From: Methanooceanicella nereidis
GTDB taxonomy: Archaea; Halobacteriota; Methanocellia; Methanocellales; Methanocellaceae
Assembly (NCBI RefSeq): GCF_021023085.1
Contig: NZ_PGCK01000014.1
Span: 1 to 64,000, forward strand
Direction of reading: 5' to 3'
DNA: 64,000 nucleotides
In this document: positions 9,244 through 17,705 of the stretch, piece by piece
Layout of the letters: each line of letters starts with the position of its first letter
How positions within the stretch are numbered: position 1 is the stretch's first letter
Notes under the pieces: model-generated
Databases searched by the model: none
The model's input: the letters and a program-made list of their open reading frames with translations, nothing else
Told to the model about the DNA's origin: nothing
Made by a program: the position numbers and the translations under genes

Positions 9244-9876
9244 ATGGAGATGAAAGACAAGCCCAAAGAACTAAAAAAATGCCCGCAGCATGGATATTTC
9301 CGGGGCCAGGAATGCAGTTGCGGAAACATCGGCACTTTCGTGCTTTCAGGCTATAAAGCGGAAAAGCTGGGTAAGATAATATCGGGAGCGCTCAGGCATT
9401 TCCCGGGGGAGTTAGGCCTTAAGATGGATAGTAATGGCTGGGTCGAGCTTGATGAACTGGAAAAGATCATTCAAAACAAGTACAGCTGGGCAAGTATTGA
9501 CCACATAGACGCGATGTTTTCTACCGATGAAAAAGGAAGATACGAGAGGAAGGGGAATAAAGTAAGGGCGAGATACGGGCATTCGATAAATATAGATCTC
9601 GATTACCCTGAAGTAGACTCTGAGATGTTATTTTATGGCACAAGCGAAGAAGAGGCTGACAGGATACTCGAGATAGGCCTTAAACCGGTCAACCAGCATT
9701 ATGTGCATCTTAGTAAGACTATCGAAGAAGCGGTGAAAGTAGCCTGTATCAGAACAGAGCATCCGGTCATTATTTCATTAGACGCAAAGAAAGCCAGAGA
9801 AAATGGAATAAAGATATTAGATGCAGGTCCTGTATGCCTGGCAGGGCCGATACCGCCGGAATACATCAGGATCTGA
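9244..9876 (+). CDS. kptA: RNA 2'-phosphotransferase, Tpt1/KptA
   Basis: 210 aa. The N-terminal mini zinc finger has C13, H16, C24 and C26 (CPQHGYFRGQECSCG), as in archaeal KptA. The core shows ALRHFP with the catalytic Arg-His, VRARYGHS with the second Arg, and LFYGTSEEEADRILEIGL. The enzyme moves an internal 2'-phosphate from spliced RNA to NAD+, giving ADP-ribose 1'',2''-cyclic phosphate. Its 3' end overlaps the end of rtcA on the other strand by 11 bp, pairing two RNA-phosphate processing enzymes. Confidence 0.92.
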   Translation: MEMKDKPKELKKCPQHGYFRGQECSCGNIGTFVLSGYKAEKLGKIISGALRHFPGELGLKMDSNGWVELDELEKIIQNKYSWASIDHIDAMFSTDEKGRYERKGNKVRARYGHSINIDLDYPEVDSEMLFYGTSEEEADRILEIGLKPVNQHYVHLSKTIEEAVKVACIRTEHPVIISLDAKKARENGIKILDAGPVCLAGPIPPEYIRI

Positions 9877-10870
9877 TGCATACCGGGCCATTTTTTTCTA
9901 CTGTAAACTTTTTTCCGGTGATCTCTTCGATCACCCACATGTTCGTTATTGCATGAGACGTCAGCTCCGACGTGATAATTTTTGAGCTTCCCGTTGCAAG
10001 GTGCATATATTGTATAAGCTGGTCCGAAAGATTTGAATCAACGGCAGCTCCCGAACGTATTTCTTTTAATATTTTCTTTGCCGCTTCAGAACCAACTTTT
10101 TCTGCAGGAAGTCCCCGCTCGCCCAGTGTGCTGCTACCTAAATAGCCCTTATATAGTGTAATGCTGGAGCCTGTCGACACATCGTTGCGTATATCCAGTT
10201 TTATCTCTCCGACACTTATGCCGTTTTGCTCAAGAAACTTAGTTGCGGAATTTGCCTGTCTTTCAGCTACGTGAGAAGGAAGCTTTGATGAACAGGATAC
10301 GCCATTTACAACATCGCCTTCAGGACAAACGAACTCTGCGCTCTTCAATGTTCCGGGTTCGACGTGTAAGATCATTTTCCCTCCGCCGCGAGGATAAAAC
10401 CCCCGGCTCACAAGAGACAGATCGGCTACATAATTAAATTTTTTTAATGCTGGTAATAGGACATTTCCCAGGTAATCATATGTGGGAGACCATTTTACGT
10501 CGGTACCGCCGATTACCTCAAAAGTGACAGGTGATGAAGCATAATAAGCCATTGCCATTACGCTTTGTAACAGCAAGGAGATGCTTCCGGCAGTTCCAAT
10601 GTCCACATAATAATAACCGCCTTTTATCTTCCGGGGTATAAATTTGATTTCTGTAGACCCTATGTATAATCCATCAACAGTGGCATCAGTCATTTCCCTG
10701 GCAAGTTCGATGGATTTAATGTGCTGTATGGCAAGGCCCGGTTTAGGACGGTTTTTACGAATGTTCTTAATATTTATGCTTTTTTCTAGAATGGACGATA
10801 GGGATATTGCAGTCCTCAGTATCTGCCCTCCGCCTTCGCCATAAGAGCCGTCTATTTCAATGATGCCCAT
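9866..10870 (-). CDS. rtcA: RNA 3'-terminal phosphate cyclase
   Basis: About 334 aa from the ATG at 10870 (MGIIEIDGSYGEGGGQILRTA); the frame is open to 10894. It shows the RtcA signature YGEGGGQILR near the N-terminus. Near the C-terminus, SHAITNM matches the HxxTN context of the histidine that forms the AMP adduct in this family. The enzyme converts an RNA 3'-phosphate to a 2',3'-cyclic phosphate using ATP. It is convergent and overlapping with kptA. Length is normal. Confidence 0.92.
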   Translation of the reverse strand: MGIIEIDGSYGEGGGQILRTAISLSSILEKSINIKNIRKNRPKPGLAIQHIKSIELAREMTDATVDGLYIGSTEIKFIPRKIKGGYYYVDIGTAGSISLLLQSVMAMAYYASSPVTFEVIGGTDVKWSPTYDYLGNVLLPALKKFNYVADLSLVSRGFYPRGGGKMILHVEPGTLKSAEFVCPEGDVVNGVSCSSKLPSHVAERQANSATKFLEQNGISVGEIKLDIRNDVSTGSSITLYKGYLGSSTLGERGLPAEKVGSEAAKKILKEIRSGAAVDSNLSDQLIQYMHLATGSSKIITSELTSHAITNMWVIEEITGKKFTVEKNGPVCIRS

Positions 10871-10912
10871 AAAAGTAAGAATGTTCCCTATCAAAAAAAA
10901 TTAACGGTATAA

Positions 10913-12409
10913 TTAACCTGAGAATACTTTGCCTATAGTGTAGACCACATTATTCAACAGGTATAAAAAGTACGTTAATGTCAGGCCTGGAGTGGCGACC
11001 ATATTAATGTTGAGAGTGCTGACTTCTCCGGAAAGAACGTCGATGGTCCCAGTCTCATTATTATAACCGTCACAGGTTATAAGATAGGAATATGCCCCGC
11101 AGGTCTTGTCAGACAGGACCATTGAGCCTTCGCCTGCATACTCTCCGTTAAGATAGACAGATGCTTCGGCAGGAGTGACAATTATGAATAGATTTCCGCT
11201 ATTTTGCTGCAATGTCCTGTTGATACTTGTTGTGACCTCAGGAGATATCTCCACATCGAAGCCATCATCATAGTATCCTTCTTTCTTAAGCACTATATGA
11301 TGATCGCCTATACCAAGCTTGTTAAAAATATAGGGAGTTTTTTCTGAGGTATTAGATCCATCAATCCAGATATATGCCCCTTCAGGATCGGAAGTTATCT
11401 CAAGGCTGCCGGTATTAACAATGTCAAAATTAATATTGACGCTGGTAGAATGGCTTACGCCCAGAGTATTAGCATAGTAGATACGAAATACGTCCGATGT
11501 CTTTACGTATTCTTTTCCGTTTATGTCATAAATGAATCGTATACAGTAGTTATCATAGATACCCATGACGTCTATGCCATAGAATTCATAGAGACCGTTA
11601 GCGTCAGAGCTGGTGGACTTAACTTTAAATAAGTTCTTCTTATCATCAACTTTGCAGAGCTCGACATTTACTCCCGGTAACGGCATATTATTTTTTTGAC
11701 TGGTAGTTCCCTTAACTACATTTACACTGGGAGATGGCTGTTCATGATAGGACACATTCTTTGTAAGCGGACAAAATACTGACACATACTTATCCTGATC
11801 GCTCTGAACATTAACATTGATCTTATCTGAAACATATGTTTTACCATTGACGTTTCTTTCTGCCCACAGAGAGTAGTTTCCTACGGGCAGCCAAAATTGC
11901 CAGGGCTGCGTAGTACGGCCATCATAAAAGGCATACATCCCGTTATCCATATAAATGGTAGCAGGTACGGAGGAAATCCATGAGCTTTGATCTGAAACTA
12001 CGCCGTATATCCTGCCCATCCCTGAAGGCGGGTAATTATCAAAGACGAAATTCTGTTCCGCACATCTTAGCGGATACACTACGAACCATAAAGATGAAAG
12101 CTGTCCATAGTCTTTTCCATCTTTATCGAACGATACTTTTACCTTATAATTATCATAGCCATAGCTTGATACTATTGGCACTTTATCAAATGAGAACAAG
12201 CCACCGTTATCTGTAGATGTCGTGGCTATAAGCTTACTATAATTATCATAACATTCGACATATGCGCCGTTGACAGGATTACCGTTCTTATCGGAAACCT
12301 TACCGGAGATAGATCCGTATTGTTCCGCAAGTACGATTGGTGATATTAGGATATTCAGAAAAAGTAAAACTAATATCAATAAAACATTTCTTCGAATGTT
12401 TTTTGACAT
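10913..12409 (-). CDS. Secreted surface protein with CarboxypepD_reg-like and PEGA domains
   Basis: About 498 aa from the ATG at 12409, which places the signal peptide (MSKNIRRNVLLILVLLFL...) at the N-terminus. After it come at least three carboxypeptidase-regulatory-like Ig folds (GSISGKVSDKNGNPVNGAYVE; GRIYGVVSDQ; VVKGTTSQKNNMPLPGVNVEL). Two PEGA domains follow (GSLEITSDPEGAYIWIDG and GNLFIIVTPAEASVYLNGEYAG). The C-terminus is hydrophobic (LTYFLYLLNNVVYTIGKVF) and probably membrane-anchoring. It begins 59 nt after the PGF-CTERM protein on the same strand, suggesting joint expression in the cell envelope. The ligand is unknown. Confidence 0.75.
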   Translation of the reverse strand: MSKNIRRNVLLILVLLFLNILISPIVLAEQYGSISGKVSDKNGNPVNGAYVECYDNYSKLIATTSTDNGGLFSFDKVPIVSSYGYDNYKVKVSFDKDGKDYGQLSSLWFVVYPLRCAEQNFVFDNYPPSGMGRIYGVVSDQSSWISSVPATIYMDNGMYAFYDGRTTQPWQFWLPVGNYSLWAERNVNGKTYVSDKINVNVQSDQDKYVSVFCPLTKNVSYHEQPSPSVNVVKGTTSQKNNMPLPGVNVELCKVDDKKNLFKVKSTSSDANGLYEFYGIDVMGIYDNYCIRFIYDINGKEYVKTSDVFRIYYANTLGVSHSTSVNINFDIVNTGSLEITSDPEGAYIWIDGSNTSEKTPYIFNKLGIGDHHIVLKKEGYYDDGFDVEISPEVTTSINRTLQQNSGNLFIIVTPAEASVYLNGEYAGEGSMVLSDKTCGAYSYLITCDGYNNETGTIDVLSGEVSTLNINMVATPGLTLTYFLYLLNNVVYTIGKVFSG

Positions 12410-12468
12410 TATTACACCGAAAAAATGAAAAAGGTAAGGGGATTTTAGTCCCCTTAACAAGAACCTCT

Positions 12469-14319
12469 TTAGTTCTCCTTCCTTGCTATGAGGTATGCAA
12501 CACCGAGTAAGCCGGCGAGCGCGAACACAGTCTCAAAGCCCGGCGTTGGGGTCGGGGTCGGAGTCGGTGTCGGTGGGACCGGGGTTGCGGTTGCTGTTGC
12601 AGTTACGACAGGAGTCGGGGTCGGAGTTACCGGTGCAACGTATACGTAGTCAGGAATAGCTACGTTCGCGGTGTAGGTACCCTTGGTGAGGTTAACCATT
12701 GCGAAGTATATGTGGCCATCCTTCTCTGCGGTTACGTTGTAGGTTCCCCAGGGGATCCTCTCGTAGGTGTATGTACCGATTGCTGCAGTCCTACCATCGT
12801 TGGAGAGCTGCGGGTTCTCGGGTACCTTGACTATACCGTTGTTTGCGGTGCCGTTCCAGTACCAGAGGGTTACGTTAGCGTTTGGTACACCGTTCCTGTT
12901 CTTGTCTGTTACCATACCGGAGATCGTACCCCAGCCGACTACCTTAACCAGGACACTGTCCTCGATGATAGTGTTGTAGGTTATGGTTGCGTTTGCGGTA
13001 ACGTTAACCTCACCGAGAGTCTCGTTGGAGGTTAAGGGTATGGTTGCCTTGCCGAATGCATCCGAAAGGTTGGTTGTTACCTTCGGTAAGTATGCTACGG
13101 TGTCATTGTCCGCTGCGAAGTTGATCTTGACGCCAGGCCTCTTGTACGGTAAGCCGTTCAGGTAGAGCTGTGCGGTGATGGTCGATACGTCGCCACCTAC
13201 AAGTATGGTCTCCGGGTCAGCGGTGACTCTTATCTCATCCGGCATCGGGACGTGTAAGACTATGAAGCCTGCAGAGGTCCTGGTGGTGTTGAGTGAGTAG
13301 TTGTTGGATGCACCATAGATGGTAAGGTTGTCGGTTAACGGTGCTTCAGCGGTCGCGAATGCATATGCGGTGTCCGGGGTCAGGACGATGTTGTCGAAGA
13401 CGTAGGTTCCAACATATGGCTGCGCGCTGCTGGTGATCGTGGTCATGTTGTATATCTCGGTCGCATTTGCCATGCAAACGTGTAAGGTGACCTCGATTCC
13501 GCCGTAGCCAGTGTTGAATGAGTCAACAACTGATCCGAACCAGGAGGATACCAGCGGGCTGAAGTATATCTTTATTGAGTCGTTGATGTCAGCATCCTGT
13601 GCGAAGCTTGCCTCTATTATTGAGGAGTTACCGGATGCGTTGCCCCAGCCGAAGTCAACCTTTGCGTAGCCGCCCTTGGTGGTTGCTGTAAGGGTCTTGC
13701 TACCGGACGAGGTCGCGGAGTTCTCGTTGCCGAGGAATCCGTATGCGTCGGTTGCGTTTAATACCTCGAAGTTAATGGTGAAGCCATCGCCTACGGGCAT
13801 GCCGAGTGCATCGGTGACATATGCTGATAAGGTTACGTGGTCAGCATTGTCAGCAAGTACGTGGTTCTTCTCAGCGGTGAGTACGATCTTTGCCGGTAAC
13901 GGGAAGATGACTACACCGGTGGATGCAGTGCTGTTTGGCTCAACACCGAATGCATTGGACCAGCCCTCACCGAATAATGAGTGGTTTGCATAGACCTTGT
14001 ATGCGGTCTGGAGACTGCCATCTGCGAATAAGGTGTTGTTTACGCCAGTTATCTGGTAGTAACCGTTCGCGTCTGCAGTGGTGTTGTAGTATTCCTTAGA
14101 AACGTTTGCTGCATTTACAATTGCTACATATGCATAACCGAGGCCTACGCTCGAGTTTGCAGTGGTTACTCTACCAACTACTGAGCCGGTGTTCTTGTTG
14201 TTCTCCGGCATTAATGGTGCCTTCTCCCAGAACGGGTAAGCGGCAGTAGCTGGGATTATTGCAGCGATCATAGTTATTATCATTAACGCTGCTAATGCTG
14301 CCTTAGTTGTATTCTTCAT
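12469..14319 (-). CDS. Abundant-type surface glycoprotein with PGF-CTERM anchor
   Basis: 616 aa. An N-terminal signal peptide (MKNTTKAALAALMIITMIAA...ATA) is followed by several Ig-like folds: CarboxypepD_reg-like at about 45-110 and 465-545, and Big_1/invasin-like stretches with LSAYVTDALGMPVGDGF and ITAQLYLNGLPYKRPG. Then come a Thr/Pro linker and the C-terminal TPGFETVFALAGLLGVAYLI plus basic tail. That tail is the PGF-CTERM signal processed by archaeosortase ArtA and lipid-anchored. Many NxS/T sites are present. Its synonymous codon choice is narrower than in neighbours and the leader is long, as expected for a highly expressed envelope (S-layer-like) protein. Confidence 0.8.
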   Translation of the reverse strand: MKNTTKAALAALMIITMIAAIIPATAAYPFWEKAPLMPENNKNTGSVVGRVTTANSSVGLGYAYVAIVNAANVSKEYYNTTADANGYYQITGVNNTLFADGSLQTAYKVYANHSLFGEGWSNAFGVEPNSTASTGVVIFPLPAKIVLTAEKNHVLADNADHVTLSAYVTDALGMPVGDGFTINFEVLNATDAYGFLGNENSATSSGSKTLTATTKGGYAKVDFGWGNASGNSSIIEASFAQDADINDSIKIYFSPLVSSWFGSVVDSFNTGYGGIEVTLHVCMANATEIYNMTTITSSAQPYVGTYVFDNIVLTPDTAYAFATAEAPLTDNLTIYGASNNYSLNTTRTSAGFIVLHVPMPDEIRVTADPETILVGGDVSTITAQLYLNGLPYKRPGVKINFAADNDTVAYLPKVTTNLSDAFGKATIPLTSNETLGEVNVTANATITYNTIIEDSVLVKVVGWGTISGMVTDKNRNGVPNANVTLWYWNGTANNGIVKVPENPQLSNDGRTAAIGTYTYERIPWGTYNVTAEKDGHIYFAMVNLTKGTYTANVAIPDYVYVAPVTPTPTPVVTATATATPVPPTPTPTPTPTPGFETVFALAGLLGVAYLIARKEN

Positions 14320-14369
14320 TCATTCAACCTCCCATGGTTGTGTAATATTATAAGCGGATATCACGTCTC

Positions 14370-14391
14370 GATAAAACGGTCTTGTTTTATC
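14370..14391 (-). promoter_or_regulatory. Perfect 8-bp hairpin in the surface-protein leader
   Basis: GATAAAAC, a 6-nt loop, then GTTTTATC. It lies 50 nt upstream of the start codon at 14319. It may stabilise the mRNA or control ribosome access. No T-run follows on the minus strand. Confidence 0.5.
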
Positions 14392-14652
14392 AATCCATAC
14401 GTCAAATCTTCGACATATGCCGAACTTGACATCGCTACATAGTTAATCCATAGATACGGATTATTGGTCATACATTAGTCATTACATTAATAAAAGTTTT
14501 TTGGTCTTTCGCCTAAATTAAATACGATTACTATGCTATCCTGTAATTATTATATAGTATCCATTACCTTATAAAATTTTTTAACATTAGCCCTGATACA
14601 GCTAGATATAGCGTTAATATGGATAATTTAAGCGTACCCCAATATAATACGA

Positions 14653-14719
14653 CAATTGACTAATCAAGCATTCAGTTACAACATACATCTAATAAAATTC
14701 GTCAATTGACTAATCAAGC
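14653..14719. promoter_or_regulatory. Two 17-bp direct repeats, possible operators upstream of apgM
   Basis: CAATTGACTAATCAAGC occurs at 14653-14669 and again at 14703-14719, 50 bp apart. The second copy is preceded by GT, so it contains the palindrome GTCAATTGAC (14701-14710). They lie about 25-100 bp upstream of the presumed apgM TATA box, where a regulator could bind. Confidence 0.5.
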
Positions 14720-14804
14720 GATTTAAAAGAACTTATATTACCGGTAAATATATTTGTCAACAACCTGTTAAGTAACTAAACTTTCATGACCATCGGGGAT
14801 ATAA

Positions 14805-15995
14805 ATGAAATATGCAGTAATTCTTGGAGACGGGATGTCGGATTATCCCATAAAAGAGCTGGGCGATAAGACACCTTTGACGTACGCCAACACGCCGAAC
14901 ATGGATCATCTTGCGGATCATGCACTTCATTATGGGCTCGCACACACGACGTTACAGGACCTTCCCGCGGGAAGCGATGTAGCGAACCTTTCAGTTTTAG
15001 GATATGACCCTGAAAAATATTATACGGGAAGGGGCCCGCTGGAAGCAGGAAGCATGGGTGTGAAGCTAAAGCAGGACGACATTGCATTTCGATGTAACCT
15101 GATCACAATAGAGAATGAAAATATATCAGACTATAGCGCAGGCCATATCACCTCGGAAGAAGCGGCTGTACTGATGAAATATCTTGATGAGAACCTGGGC
15201 GACGAGAGAGTCAGGTTCTACCCGGGAATAAGCTACAGGCATTTACTGGTCATAAATAAATTTACCCCGGATACCCTTTGCACGCCGCCGCATGATGTGC
15301 TGGGCCAGCCTGTCGCGGACAACCTCCCTGAAGGAGAAGGTTCGGAAGAGATCATAGAGCTTATTAAAAAATCCCGGAACCTCCTGAAAGACCATCCGGT
15401 AAATAAAAAGAGGATAGCTGCCGGTAAGAACCCGGCAAACTCAATCTGGCCATGGGGACAGGGAAAAACACCGTCAATGCCATCGTTCAGAGAGAAGTAT
15501 AATATTAACGGGTCGGTGATATCGGCAGTTGACTTGATCAAGGGCCTTGGTGTTTTTTCAGGTCTCGAAGTCATAAATGTCCCCGGGGCAACGGGATATC
15601 TTGACACTGATTATGAGGCTAAGGCCAGATATGCGCTGGAATCATTAAAAAGCAAAGACTTTGTTTTCATACATGTTGAAGCGGCAGACGAAGCATCACA
15701 TGAAGGAAAACTAAAGGAAAAGATCATGGCTATCGAAGACCTCGATAAAAAAGTCGTAGGCACAATGCTCGAAGGCATGAAGGCGTTCGGCGAATTTAAA
15801 CTGATGGTACTTCCGGACCATCCGACGCCGCTCTCGATAAAGACGCATGCGAGGGATCCAGTACCATATGTTATATATTACTCTGGACATAATAATGAAA
15901 ATAACATATCATATGACGAAATGTCGATGAAGAAAGGCCTCTTGATAAAAGAAGGCTATCGTCTGATGGATCTATTTATAAAGGGCTCGTTGTAG
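14805..15995 (+). CDS. apgM: Cofactor-independent phosphoglycerate mutase, archaeal type
   Basis: 396 aa. The alkaline-phosphatase-superfamily metal motif ILGDGMSD is at the N-terminus, followed by LPAGSDVANLSVLGYDP, GRGPLEAGSMG, and metal-ligand clusters VEAADEASHEG and LPDHPTP. It interconverts 3- and 2-phosphoglycerate in glycolysis/gluconeogenesis with bound divalent metals. The start is preceded by GGGGAT. It lies 21 nt before thrB on the same strand. ApgM also resembles phosphonopyruvate decarboxylase-like and homoserine-kinase-like (ThrB2) enzymes, but a classical thrB follows, so the mutase role is preferred. Confidence 0.85.
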   Translation: MKYAVILGDGMSDYPIKELGDKTPLTYANTPNMDHLADHALHYGLAHTTLQDLPAGSDVANLSVLGYDPEKYYTGRGPLEAGSMGVKLKQDDIAFRCNLITIENENISDYSAGHITSEEAAVLMKYLDENLGDERVRFYPGISYRHLLVINKFTPDTLCTPPHDVLGQPVADNLPEGEGSEEIIELIKKSRNLLKDHPVNKKRIAAGKNPANSIWPWGQGKTPSMPSFREKYNINGSVISAVDLIKGLGVFSGLEVINVPGATGYLDTDYEAKARYALESLKSKDFVFIHVEAADEASHEGKLKEKIMAIEDLDKKVVGTMLEGMKAFGEFKLMVLPDHPTPLSIKTHARDPVPYVIYYSGHNNENNISYDEMSMKKGLLIKEGYRLMDLFIKGSL

Positions 15996-16016
15996 ATCGG
16001 GAGTAAATGATATTTT

Positions 16017-16901
16017 ATGGACCATGTCAGGGTAAAGGCCTCTGCGACCTCGGCCAATCTGGGTGCAGGTTTCGATGTTTTAGGCATAGCTCTAGAAGAT
16101 CCTTATGACATTATTGAGGTCAGGCCAGCAAAAGAACTGACCATAAAGGTCGAGGGAAGGGGTGCTGCATCCATACCGCAGGAACCCGAGAAAAACACGG
16201 CAGGCGTGGTTGCGCTGGAAATGGGGAAAAATGTCAGCATTAAGATAAAGAGCGGGATACGCCCCGGCAGTGGCCTGGGAAGCAGCGCTGCTCCGGCTGC
16301 CGGTACGGCCGTCGCAATAAATGAGCTTTTTTCGATGGGATACACAAAGGAAGAACTCGTGTGGATAGCCGCAAAGGGTGAAAAAGCTGCGGCAGGGTCC
16401 ATTCATGCGGATAACGTCGCGCCGTGTATTTTGGGCGGTATCACGGTAGTATGCGGCAATTACGTTAATAGCATTGATGTCCCGGAGATGGGCATCGTAG
16501 CGATCCTGCCGGACATTATCGTGAGCACAAAGGTCGCCAGAGAGGTACTTCCCAAGACGGTACCGCTCGAAGAGATGATAAATAATATCGGAAAAGCCTC
16601 GATGCTAATGCTCGGGGCTGGAAAGAAAGACCCGCATATAATAGGGAGATCGCTTATGGAAACCTTTAATGAAAAATACAGGTCGAGGTTCATAAAAGGT
16701 TACTCAGACGTAAAAGACGCTGCTATGGAACTGGGAGCTTATGGCGTAGCGATAAGCGGTTCGGGACCCACTATGATAGCTCTTTCCCCTGTTGAAAAAT
16801 GTTCGAGTATAGCAGATGCCATGAGGAAAAAGTTTACATTACATGGGGTTGACTCTGAAGCATATATAACCTGTACCGGTAAAGGAGTACAAATTATTTA
16901 A
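16017..16901 (+). CDS. thrB: Homoserine kinase (GHMP family)
   Basis: 294 aa. The N-terminus VRVKASATSANLGAGFDVLGIAL is typical of ThrB. The GHMP ATP-binding motif is PGSGLGSSAAPAAG near residues 84-97, and the C-terminal motif AISGSGPTMIAL completes the family pattern. It phosphorylates homoserine for threonine synthesis. It is probably co-transcribed with apgM. Confidence 0.9.
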   Translation: MDHVRVKASATSANLGAGFDVLGIALEDPYDIIEVRPAKELTIKVEGRGAASIPQEPEKNTAGVVALEMGKNVSIKIKSGIRPGSGLGSSAAPAAGTAVAINELFSMGYTKEELVWIAAKGEKAAAGSIHADNVAPCILGGITVVCGNYVNSIDVPEMGIVAILPDIIVSTKVAREVLPKTVPLEEMINNIGKASMLMLGAGKKDPHIIGRSLMETFNEKYRSRFIKGYSDVKDAAMELGAYGVAISGSGPTMIALSPVEKCSSIADAMRKKFTLHGVDSEAYITCTGKGVQII

Positions 16902-16936
16902 TATAAAATAAAATAAATATTAATCAAGTGAAATCA

Positions 16937-17587
16937 ATGTCATTAAAAGAATTAGTAATAACAGTTTTCGCAACGCTTCTGGCAATAGCGTTCATAGTCG
17001 CCGTGATCGGACTGATAATGGCCTCAGCTTTCGGTAACATATTCGGCGATCAGCCGGACACTACAAATTCACTGGAGCCTTCAGCGACCAAGCCTGCCGT
17101 AACAACTGTAAAGCCGACGATAAGCAATACACCGACTCCGACATATGATAGCGGCGGCCCATCGCCGACTTATCCCGCTGACCCGGGAACAACAGTAACA
17201 CCGACGCCAGTGCCGGACGACGGGCCTAAAATAATTAGCGCAGAACTTGTCGGATATGGCACCGATAGCAGCACATATAACAGAGGTAGCACAGCGAAGG
17301 GTTACATTGATGTTAAAAACACGGGTAACACAGCAATAGACGAAGTAAAGATAGACGTGACGGTTTCGAGAAAAATACCGATCATAGGCATAGTCTCGCA
17401 AAACTTCGAATATATTGCAGAAGGCCAGAATATACAGCCTGGAGAAACAAAGAGAATTGAATTTGATGTCGATATCCCTGCGGAGTATAAAGGAATTTCG
17501 ACGGCCGGAGATTACACGATCAATGGCAATGTTTTCATAGGCGATAAGTCGATCGGAACATTCTCTTTACAGATTAAGGTCGTATAA
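16937..17587 (+). CDS. Membrane-anchored surface protein with LEA/CARDB-like domain
   Basis: About 216 aa. Possible starts are GTG 16928 or ATG 16937; the GTGA just before 16937 can serve as a ribosome site. One N-terminal transmembrane helix (LVITVFATLLAIAFIVAVIGLIMASAFG) leads into a Pro/Thr/Ser linker. A C-terminal beta-sandwich follows (VDVKNTGNTAIDEVKIDVTVSR ... IQPGETKRIEFDVDIP), like LEA14/CARDB-type domains. It is likely exposed on the cell surface. It follows thrB by about 35 nt, so co-transcription is possible. Function is unknown. Confidence 0.65.
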   Translation: MSLKELVITVFATLLAIAFIVAVIGLIMASAFGNIFGDQPDTTNSLEPSATKPAVTTVKPTISNTPTPTYDSGGPSPTYPADPGTTVTPTPVPDDGPKIISAELVGYGTDSSTYNRGSTAKGYIDVKNTGNTAIDEVKIDVTVSRKIPIIGIVSQNFEYIAEGQNIQPGETKRIEFDVDIPAEYKGISTAGDYTINGNVFIGDKSIGTFSLQIKVV

Positions 17588-17593
17588 CGGCTC

Positions 17594-17612
17594 ATTTTTA
17601 TTTTTTATTTTA
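17594..17612 (+). terminator. Oligo-T terminator
   Basis: Closely spaced T-runs (CATTTTTATTTTTTATTTTA) follow the stop at 17587, with no strong stem. This matches the U-rich termination signals of archaea, before the frh promoter. Confidence 0.45.
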
Positions 17613-17670
17613 GTATTTACAAAATCCCCGCATAAGCCATATTATAGGGATATTACCCGTATTTATCGGA

Positions 17671-17705
17671 TAATAATTATAAATATGGCTGTTTAAGTTT
17701 TATCG
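17671..17705 (+). promoter_or_regulatory. frh operon promoter (TATA box)
   Basis: TAATAATTATAAATATGG lies at 17671-17688. The TATA core at about 17676-17685 is only 20-30 bp before the GTG start at 17706, so the transcript may be nearly leaderless. Confidence 0.5.

Larger units (their letters stand above)
14320..14804. promoter_or_regulatory. 485-bp divergent control region (surface protein / apgM)
   Basis: AT-rich with no ORF. Toward the surface protein (minus strand) TATA-like sites lie near 14551-14560 and 14571-14578, giving a leader of roughly 200 nt. That leader contains the perfect hairpin at 14370-14391. Toward apgM (plus strand) a TATA-like AAATATATTT lies near 14745-14754. Two 17-bp direct repeats lie upstream of it (14653-14669 and 14703-14719). 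Confidence 0.55.

Noticed and set aside
10871-10894. Upstream extension of rtcA to 10894
   Set aside because: The ATG at 10870 gives the conserved MxxIEIDGSYGEGGG start; the extra 8 residues have no support.
12712-13035. Forward ORFs inside the surface-protein gene (also 12767-12979, 13676-13993)
   Set aside because: Shadow frames of a strongly codon-biased reverse-strand gene; hydrophobic composition is an antisense effect.
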